DNA from: Hawksworthiomyces lignivorus
Taxonomy: Eukaryota; Ascomycota; Sordariomycetes; Ophiostomatales; Ophiostomataceae
Direction of reading: 5' to 3'
Length of the DNA: 64,000 nt
Assembly: GCA_002917075.1 (NCBI GenBank)
Contig: NTMA01000034.1
Location: 62,001-126,000, forward strand
The notes under the pieces were generated by a model that saw only the letters and a program-made list of their open reading frames with translations, was not told the DNA's origin and ran no database searches. Position 1 is the stretch's first letter; each line of letters opens with the position of its first letter. Both the position numbers and the translations under genes were made by a program. Positions 56,650-64,000 of this stretch are shown here, in pieces.

Positions 56650-58750
56650 CTATTTGGCGTCCTTGCTGTCTTTTCGCAAATCAGCCACCACATACGTGAT
56701 ACCTGGTACCACGTATACGTGGCCTCTCGGGCTGCGCGCGTCCGTGTAGAGTTCATATCCTGGGAGTGAATGCTCGTGAAAAGTTCCGGACTTTGTGCAA
56801 TTACTGATATGTTGCAGCCCAGGGGGCTTTGTCAATCGGAAAATGCCAAAGCTAGCTAGTTAGCCAAAAGACTGGAGACTGGATGCATAAAAGCCTGAAC
56901 AGGCACAGTATTTTTCTAACGATGTATACGTACTCTTGCTCATATCTCGGCGCGCATACGATGGCGACACTCTCGTCCATCATGGCTTGGTAGCCGAGAT
57001 GCGTGTGAAGGTCCCGCGAGCTGAGGAAACACGTCTGCGTCGGATGCGTGTGGATCCAGCCGATCTGGATCAGGTCTTGCCGCTCACAATAGGCAAATAT
57101 GCCCTCCTCATTGGTTGTCTCGCACTGGTCGGAAGACCCTATCTGTTCAGGGATAAGAAGGCAACTAACGAAAAGAGCGTTGTTGATCAGCTTTCCGCAA
57201 AGGATGCCGCACGTCTCAATCTGGCGGTCGGTGTTTCGCTGAGCCAGAAGGAGAAATTTCTGCTGGAGAGTGTCCGGCAAGAACACGGGACGGATCGGGG
57301 ATCCATTTTCCAAGTATGCTGCTGGCTTGAATGTATACGAGCTCTTTGTAGGAGGTGATCCTGGGAGATCGTCTACGGCGTTCTTAGGTGGACGTGGGGG
57401 TAAGGCCCCTGTGCCTTCATTTTCTCTTTCCTCGTACTTTGGCGGCCGCGGTGGAGCGGCATACTCTGATTCACTGGCCACCGGGGCTTCGTGTCTTGAC
57501 AGGCGTGGTGGGATGGTTGGCGGTGATGCATATCCGCTTGGCATGTCCAGCGAATAAAGATCGTCGTACTTCGGCGGTGGATCTGAAATCTCTAGACTCT
57601 GGTGACTGGCAGCCGGGAGCTTCTGAGGAACTGTCGGAAATGCGGTGGTATCATCCTCAAAGCGATTCAAAGCTTGTTTATGTGGAAGTGGAGGTGGTTT
57701 TGGAGCCGACTGCCGAGAAGTATCAGAGGACGGCCCAGGTGAGCCAGTGTCCGAGTTTAAGTCGAACTCCACAGGTCGGGATTTGGCAATGGTAGGGTAG
57801 ATGTAATGAACCGGGGTGACTGGTGCAGATGGAGATGGATCTGAATAGAATTTTGCATCCAGAGCATCCAAGCCTTTCACTTCGTGTAGCTCAAGTGTCT
57901 TTGCTGGCTTCTTTGTCTCATCCAAAGTCAGCTGCTCTAAACTGGGCTGTCCGAAGAACTCTCGCTCCACTGTCGGCGACGAGCCTTGGACAACCTCCAA
58001 GACCCTGGCTTCTTTATCTGCTTGATCACGAAACCGCTTGTTAGCCAGAGAGACGGCGAGATGCATGTTATCGGATGCGTCCAAGAGTGTCGCTTGTGCT
58101 TCGGGGTTCCAAGAAAGCGCAGGGTCCCGCGCGGCAAAATCGGTGTATGTCGGAGTTCCTGGAGAGGTGGGAAAACCAGACGTGGTAGAATCAGCGGCCA
58201 CGGAAGACACAGCACTGGCTGCATAGCCACTCGAGAAAGTGGTGCTCCTTTCAGATGCACTGAATCCATCCGGATCTCCCGAGCTTCGGTCAGCCAACTG
58301 CGACGCTTGATTTGCTGCCCACTGTTCGTGTGCCGCCAACAGGTACGGCTTGATCTGATCTAGCATCACGAAAACCGACTGCATCTGGCGCCGATAGGGG
58401 CGCAACAGGATGTTGTTTTGCGGTGTGTGAGCATCCGGTCGCTTGTCGATCTTCTCGAGCAGCAAGACGCCATAGCGAAACAGTAGCATGTACGCCTTGG
58501 CATAGTTCTTCTCTTCAAGGTATGTCTTGCCTTCGCGGTACAGCGAGTCGAGAGAGCGGACGTACATGCGGAGGGGCACATGTGGGCTCCAGTCGATGCG
58601 CTCGGCCTCGCGGACGAGCTCATCGGGAGTAAGCGGGGCGAAACTAGCGGCATGTTGTTTACCGGCATCATGATGATGATGGTGGTGATGATGATAGCTT
58701 CCGCCTCCGTCGTCTCCAGGGATGACGAGGCTGCTGCGCTTGGCTGTCAT
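56650..58750 (-). CDS. AMSH-type JAMM deubiquitinase
   Basis: Two minus-strand exons, 58750-56934 and 56851-56650, give 672 residues. The 82-bp intron starts GTACGT, and splicing restores GIFRLTKPPGLQHI, typical of the AMSH C-terminus. A run of eight His lies at residues 20-27. Residues about 40-150 match the N-terminal MIT/USP8-dimerisation-type helical domain (VPLRMYVRSLDSLYREG, AYMLLFRYGVLLLEKI). A Pro/Ser-rich linker with PPRPPK and PPPLPHK motifs, possible SH3 ligands, follows. The catalytic MPN+ domain has Glu 512 (ETCGILCG) and His567-Thr-His569-x7-Ser577-x2-Asp580, a complete JAMM zinc site, so it should be active. AMSH/Sst2 enzymes cut Lys63-linked ubiquitin on ESCRT cargo at endosomes. 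VPS4, of the same pathway, lies about 4 kb away. Confidence 0.92.
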
Positions 58751-60105
58751 TCTGATGTTCCACGGCGGCTGTCGTTCTTCTCTGGCCTAATGTGGGGTTC
58801 CTTGGTCACCCGAAGCTGTTGCCAGCCCGAAAAAGGAGCTCGGCCAGAGCAACGCGAGTGCAGGCCTGGAAGAAAACTCGAAATTAAGCTGTCAAGGAAG
58901 GAATAAAGGAATGCAAAACTATACAGACAAGCCAGCTGTCTTGATGTTGTCAAAGCGAAAGGTACAAGTCATGTTTGGGGAAATAGTGGCAAGGAATTGA
59001 AGCTCTCTGATCTTAGGTAGCATTGAAGCATTACCTGCTGCCTTGCTGTGGCGGGCCATTGATGGTGCTGGTTGAGACAAAAAGGGTCCAGTTTTCTGAT
59101 AATGAGCACGCGGTATTATTAAAGGCGACGTACTACGTAATGCTTGGCAAGTTATGCACCTAAACATATGCGCAGAAAGAAAAGAACGTTTAAAAAATTA
59201 AATGAAAAAATCTCTTAAAAAAATAGAAAACAAGACAAAAGAAGGACTGAGTTGGTCATAATCTAAAAAGAGAGATATGTAGATCATCAAGATAAAAGCT
59301 AACAGGGTACCTGAAGTCTATTTTGTTACTTCATTTCGAAGCCTAAGCTTTTTCTATACTTTTATACGGAGTACGGAGTATGCACAAAGATGAATGCAAC
59401 TATGCGAGTCAAATTTCGTGCAGGCCTGATGGTGGCGCTCTCTGCTAAGCACGAGTCACTGTCGTTCCCGTGCTTTGCCACCCGGGAGACAGCCCATCCC
59501 CTTGTTGCTATAGAGCCGTTTTACTGATGCAAATTCGATCCTTCAACTGAGAAGGCCAGAGGGTCAGGTCATCTTTTGCGCCCAAATACGCAAAACTGCC
59601 CACTCCTGGCCGTGGGGGGTTGTTTACTTTAAGTCGAGCGAGTGGTAAAACACTCATGCCAGCACAGCAACACCGACTAAGAAAAGGGGGCTGTATTTAG
59701 TGTTTAGCCTCCTCCCATGACCGGGACGTGCCATCTCGCTACGGTCGAAAGGCTCCAGGGTCCGTCGTCATCCCGCGCGGTTGATAGCCTCATATCTCTG
59801 TATGCCATGTTGGCCACTGCCTCCTCCAGGTCAAAGTGGAAAGGAAACCCAGAAGAATCGAACGATGCTTCCAAACGTCCGGCCTCTCATTCTGATTCTC
59901 ACCGCCATGAGGCAAGGTTGGTCGCGCCTACGAGTACAAATATGTGCGAGTCCTGCTCAGTCGTATCTGCCGACGTAGTTGTAATTACCTATTTGCTTCT
60001 TCCCTCAGTAACCAATTCAACAACATCTTTGCTTCCGATACACTGTAAATTCTGCTTCAAGCTTAGAATCTTACTTGCTTCGACATATTTGTTCCATCAA
60101 ATACC
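58751..60105. other. Divergent spacer with TACGGAGTA pair
   Basis: Shared upstream region of the AMSH gene and the 230-residue protein gene. Two overlapping TACGGAGTA copies lie at 59365-59380. No gene seen. Confidence 0.6.
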
Positions 60106-60886
60106 ATGCCTGCCCGTTGCCATGAAACCCTATTAGATAAGAGATGTAGAGGTGAGTACAGCCATCCTCGAGTTGAAAATAGGGCGAACTATGTAGTGAA
60201 AAGCCTCGCCGTTTCTAACCAGAAGACAACTGTCCTTAGATGCCATCTCCCTCGTCCCTGTATACTTCGCCCTGGTCTCTGGCCAGATCCACACCCAGAG
60301 CGATGCCTCGCTGCGAACCATTCTCAGTCACTTTTTGCACCAGCTGGCGAGCATCGACGAACACCTTCAATTTCTCGAGACGCCGGCCGCACAAGATGCG
60401 ATCGTCGAAGTTCTCTTTGAAAAGGACACCCTGCCGCTCGTGCAAGGCGACGCCGTGTACCAGACGCCACTGTCGTCGTCCCCGTCCGACCAGCGCGTTG
60501 TAGAGCTGCTCGATCCGCAGGAGAAGGCGCGGCTGCTGGTTGAGGGCATCTCGGGATCGGTAGCTATCGTCGGCAGGCTGACAAACTTACATACGCCTGT
60601 ATCAGGCTCTCTGCTCCATCACACCCTGCAGCAGTTTGCAGCATCCGGGCATCCGGAGCACATCCGCGAGACCGTCGAGCGCAGCCACCTCTTCAGCGAG
60701 TGCCTGATGATGAGCCAGATTCTGAACCTGATTATGGACGCGAGCCACAACGACGAGGACGATGTCCCTCGGAGACGGTGTCCCTCGTTCGAAGACTACG
60801 ATGTAGATATGTTCGGCGCGGATTTCGAACGCCCATCGCGCGATATGGGCCAGCCGGGAGGGTTTATGTTTTTGGCGTTAAATTGA
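60106..60886 (+). CDS. Unrecognised 230-residue protein
   Basis: Two exons, 60106-60151 and 60240-60886. The 88-bp intron starts GTGAGT, has a TTCTAAC branch-like site and ends TTAG. The spliced N-terminus reads CRDAISLVPVYFALVSGQIH. The first 120 residues look helical (LRTILSHFLHQLASIDEHLQFL, AAQDAIVEVLFEKDTLPLVQ), the middle carries LLDPQEKARLLVEGISGSVA, and the tail is acidic (DEDDVPRRR...EDYDVDMFGADFE). I do not recognise a family. The end is only 252 bp from the convergent prefoldin gene. The exon-1 call rests on frame and splice signals only. Confidence 0.65.
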
Positions 60887-61138
60887 AATCAGAGCCGAGG
60901 CTCTTCCTTGATTTTCTGGTATAACAAAGAGAGTTCGTGGTGTTTCTCTCTGTGGCATGTTACTAGCGTTGTCTTTTTGTGTACATAACATCACCGCATG
61001 GCGAAGTGCATTTTGTGTCGTATGAAGAATCATCACCACTTATTTTGGGTGTCGAGGGCAGCAAGCCTCGCTCTGCCGCAGAGTTGCCCTTTTTATCGAA
61101 ATTTCATTTTATTTACTTCTCTTCTCTCCATCTCATAT

Positions 61139-61724
61139 TCATTGTCCGCTGGGTTTGGGCCCACCAGGTGCCGCTTGTGCACTGCTCTGGATGGCAATGA
61201 TTTGGTCCTTGATCTTGTCAATCTTTTGGTTTGACTCCTTGATCTCATCGTCCAACCGGCCACTGCTCATTCGTTAGCACGCACTCGTGACCCATGTGGA
61301 AGACTCTAGCTGTATCCTGGAATTCGGCATACATCTCCTTTGTGATAAAATCAAGACGGCCCTTGACCGTGCTATCTGCTTCAAATTTATCCTGCTTCAA
61401 CAGCACAGGGCCAACCATCTTGTAGATGGTCTCGCCGTCCTTCACCTTTTCAAACTCCTAACGATACGTCAGCACATGCAGCTTTATGTCAAGGTTTTAT
61501 GCGTGGCTTGAAGAAAGTGTACCTTTTGGACGCCTTCATTCTCCGTCTTCTGGGCGTTCAGCCTTTGTTGGGCAACAATCAGCTTCTGCTGCTCTACAAC
61601 AATGTCAATATAGATCGCCTTCAGCCAATTCTCCTTGGCATCCATAAAGCTCTATCTTACCTTGCTGCAGCTTCGTATACTCATCAGACAAGCCCCGCAT
61701 GCGCTCCTGCACGTCCGTCGCCAT
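61139..61724 (-). CDS. YKE2: Prefoldin subunit 6
   Basis: Four minus-strand exons, 61724-61661, 61593-61523, 61457-61333 and 61262-61139, give 127 residues, the usual size. All joins keep the frame; introns are 65-70 bp. The protein is two coiled-coil helices joined by the short beta hairpin of beta-type prefoldins: helix 1 (EYTKLQQEQQKLIVAQQRL), the hairpin region (KMVGPVLLKQD, KGRLDFITKEI), then helix 2 (RLDDEIKESNQKIDKIKDQI). It is part of the cytosolic prefoldin hexamer that hands unfolded actin and tubulin to the CCT chaperonin. The last acceptor (GAGCAG) is chosen because it gives TKEIGRLDDEI, the family pattern. It is divergent from VPS4. Confidence 0.9.
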
Positions 61725-62642
61725 GGTTAGGGCTGATATAAGACCAGCAGAGAGTCTCGATCTTTTGCGCTGCTAGATTCTGAGACTTCGGCCTCCACTT
61801 GCACACCCTGGTCTATTTCTCCTTTAGAGGAATAAAAGGAACACTGGGACAAAGAATGGTACTGTCTTGTTTTTATCCTCCGCTGGGTTGGTACTTTGTT
61901 CTTGCAGCGAGTTGCAGCAGCCAAAAGAAGAGATTTGCCGTTCAGTCAACCACAAGCCTCTCTATCGCAAGCAGCCAAAAGCTCAAGCAAGTTTAGTGCG
62001 GCAAAGCGGTGCCTACCGACGCAGAAATTCATTTTTTTGCCTATCCTCAGCGCTGGAGGGACAACTTTAGGGTGGCGTTATGGGGCAATCCTTCCTGTGG
62101 CGGCTGCCAATTATGTTGCTAGCGTCGCTATCTATCGGATTTGGGTGTGTAAACGGCAATTTGTGCGCGTGTGTTTGTGTGGCGTCACCCAGGTTACCCC
62201 GCCAAGGACAGTGAACGACGGGAAAATAACCTATGACTGCCAGCCAGACCCAACTACATACAAACCTTGGAACCGCACTTCAGCCTCTACGCCTCCCGCG
62301 ATCTTCAGCTTCAGCATATCTACGACGCCTTCCTCTCTCTGCTCTGAGCTGTATTCAACTTTGCAGTTTTGTAGCCGCCCCAAGTCTAATTGCGCTCAGT
62401 CATCCCCGCAGCGATCTGTGTGCCGGAACGACTCATCCAGTCTTGACCTTCTCCGCCGCATCAGCTTGTCTGCCTGATAGAAAAGCACACTCCCTTCTTC
62501 CAAAGTCTACCAAACACCAAGCGGCCAGCAGACCGGACGAGTCAAAAAAAAAGGGAACACCGAAGCCGCCCTGGGCTGGTGATACATACGAATCCCCTCG
62601 CATACTCTCCCCCTCCTCCTCTCCCTCTCATCGAAGCCAGCC
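61725..62642. promoter_or_regulatory. Divergent promoter region, prefoldin 6 / VPS4
   Basis: 918 bp separate two head-to-head housekeeping genes, so a shared promoter is possible. The part next to VPS4 (about 62,480-62,640) is pyrimidine-rich. No specific factor site can be named. Confidence 0.5.
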
Positions 62643-64000
62643 ATGTCCAATACCGACTTTCTCGGGAAGGCCATTGAGCAGGTCCGCAAGGCCATCGAGG
62701 CGGACAACGCCGCACAGTATGACAAGGCATACCAGATGTACTACTCGGCGCTGGAGCTGTTCATGCTGGCGCTCAAGTGGGAGAAGAACCCGCGGTCCAA
62801 GGAGATGATCCGGCAGAAGACGACCGAGTACATGGACCGGGCGGAGAAGCTCAAGGCGCACCTGTCGGACGCGGATGCCAAGAAGAAGAAGCCGGGCATG
62901 GTGGGGGCCAACGGGTCGTCGACGGGCGGCACGGGCAAGGGCAAGCAGGGCGGCGAGGACGGCGGCGAGGGCATCGACGAGGACAGCAAGAAGCTGCGCA
63001 GCGCGCTGGCGGGGGCGATCCTGTCGGACCGGCCTAACGTCAAGTGGGACGACGTGGCCGGGCTGGAGGGCGCCAAGGAGGCGCTCAAGGAGGCGGTGCT
63101 GCTGCCCATCAAGTTCCCGCACCTGTTCCAGGGCAAGCGCCAGCCGTGGAAGGGCATCCTGCTGTACGGCCCGCCGGGCACGGGCAAGTCGTACTTGGCC
63201 AAGGCGGTGGCCACCGAGGCCAAGAGCACCTTCTTCAGCGTCAGCAGCTCCGACCTGGTCAGCAAGTGGATGGGCGAGAGCGAGCGCCTCGTCAAGCAGC
63301 TCTTCAACATGGCGCGCGAGAACAAGCCGTCCATCATCTTCATCGACGAGGTCGACGCCCTCTGCGGGCCCCGCGGCGAGGGCGAGTCCGAGGCCTCGCG
63401 CCGCATCAAGACCGAGATGCTCGTCCAGATGGACGGCGTCGGCAAGGACAGCACCGGCGTCCTCGTCCTCGGCGCCACCAACATCCCCTGGCAGCTCGAC
63501 GCCGCCATCCGCCGCCGCTTCCAGCGCCGCGTCCACATCAGCCTGCCCGACCTCGCCGCCCGTACCACCATGTTCAAGATCGCCATCGGCGAGACCCCCA
63601 CCACCCTGCAGTCCAACGACTACCGCGAGCTCGCCAAGCTGGCCGAGGGCTACTCCGGCTCCGATATCAGCATCGCCGTACAGGACGCCCTGATGCAGCC
63701 GGTCCGCAAGATCCAGCAGGCTACGCACTTCCACCCGGTAAGTTTCTCTCATCTTCTCCTCGGGCTGTCTCCTCTCTAGTGGGGTGCATTGCTAACGCAA
63801 TTTCTTTTTTTCAGGTGATGGTCGATGGCAAGCGGAAACTCAGCCCCTGCTCGCCCGGCGAGCCAGACGCGGAGGAGATGACATGGGACGACATAAACTC
63901 GGACGAGCTGCTGGAGCCCCTGGTGGACTTCAAAGACTTTGTCCGCGCGATCAAGGCAAGTCGGCCGACGGTGTCAAAAGAGGACCTGAAGCGGAACGCA
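62643..64000 (+). CDS. VPS4: ESCRT-disassembly AAA ATPase VPS4 (3' end beyond window)
   Basis: Exon 1 is 62643-63737 and exon 2 starts at 63815 after a 77-bp intron (GTAAGT..CAG, CTAAC branch). The frame is still open at 64000, so 427 residues are visible, and only a short tail should be missing given the usual length of about 430-440. The order is an N-terminal MIT domain (residues about 5-75, [21 protein letters not shown]), a Gly/Lys-rich linker, then the AAA domain with Walker A GPPGTGKS at residues 176-183, pore loop SKWMGESE, Walker [11 protein letters not shown], sensor region LGATNIPW, arginine fingers RRRFQRR, and the Vps4 C-terminal part after the intron. It disassembles ESCRT-III on endosomes during multivesicular-body formation. 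All catalytic motifs are intact. Confidence 0.96.

Noticed and set aside
62628..63752. 374-codon open frame antisense to VPS4
   Set aside because: Shadow of a GC-rich, strongly conserved gene on the other strand.

Overview
This window looks like nuclear DNA of a filamentous ascomycete (Pezizomycotina). The coding regions are broken by short introns (57-106 bp) with GT..AG ends and TACTAAC/CTAAC-like branch sites. Coding DNA is clearly richer in GC than the long, homopolymer-rich spacers. The gene set (LaeA-like methyltransferases, CFEM proteins, a DUF6594 membrane protein, a bZIP factor, MFS transporters, a fungal JmjC protein) is typical of that group. A Sordariomycete, perhaps Hypocreales, is my best guess, but nothing in the window proves it. 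I found no bacterial-style operons, CRISPR arrays, rRNA or convincing tRNA genes.

Layout. 1-6.4 kb: spacer. 6.4-7.6 kb: bZIP factor with an overlapping upstream ORF. 9.8-12.2 kb: DUF6594 membrane protein. 14.7-16.6 kb: five-exon MFS transporter. 18.6-20.1 kb: LaeA-like methyltransferase A, convergent with a GPI-type CFEM protein (20.8-21.5 kb). 23.9-25.6 kb: intronless hexose-type transporter. 25.7-36.4 kb: a 10.7 kb stretch without a supportable gene, holding tandem repeats and TACTCCGTA motifs. 36.4-39.2 kb: JmjC-domain protein, convergent with a small secreted eight-cysteine protein (39.9-40.4 kb). 41.9-43.6 kb: aldehyde dehydrogenase. 44.9 kb: possible 73-residue membrane protein. 46.9-48.6 kb: LaeA-like methyltransferase B with seven exons. 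49.4-51.5 kb: mitochondrial GatB. 53.2 kb: secreted CFEM protein. 54.1-55.6 kb: unrecognised protein with a Cys/His-rich tail. 56.6-58.8 kb: AMSH-type JAMM deubiquitinase. 60.1-60.9 kb: unrecognised 230-residue protein. 61.1-61.7 kb: prefoldin subunit 6. 62.6-64 kb: VPS4 ATPase, cut by the window end.

How the genes relate. The right end (GatB, AMSH, prefoldin 6, VPS4) is conserved housekeeping. AMSH and VPS4 both serve the ESCRT/multivesicular-body pathway and lie about 4 kb apart. The rest is more accessory: two LaeA-like methyltransferases, three small secreted or surface cysteine-rich proteins, and two transporters spread through gene-poor DNA. I do not see a classical secondary-metabolite cluster, because no PKS, NRPS or terpene synthase is present. 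I did not find a clear new system. The best leads are the ATGA-overlapping uORF on the bZIP gene, the in-frame 57-bp intron of the secreted protein, the micro-exons, and the 3 x 19-bp repeat next to a TATA-like sequence. All exon models were worked out by hand from splice signals and protein reading frames.
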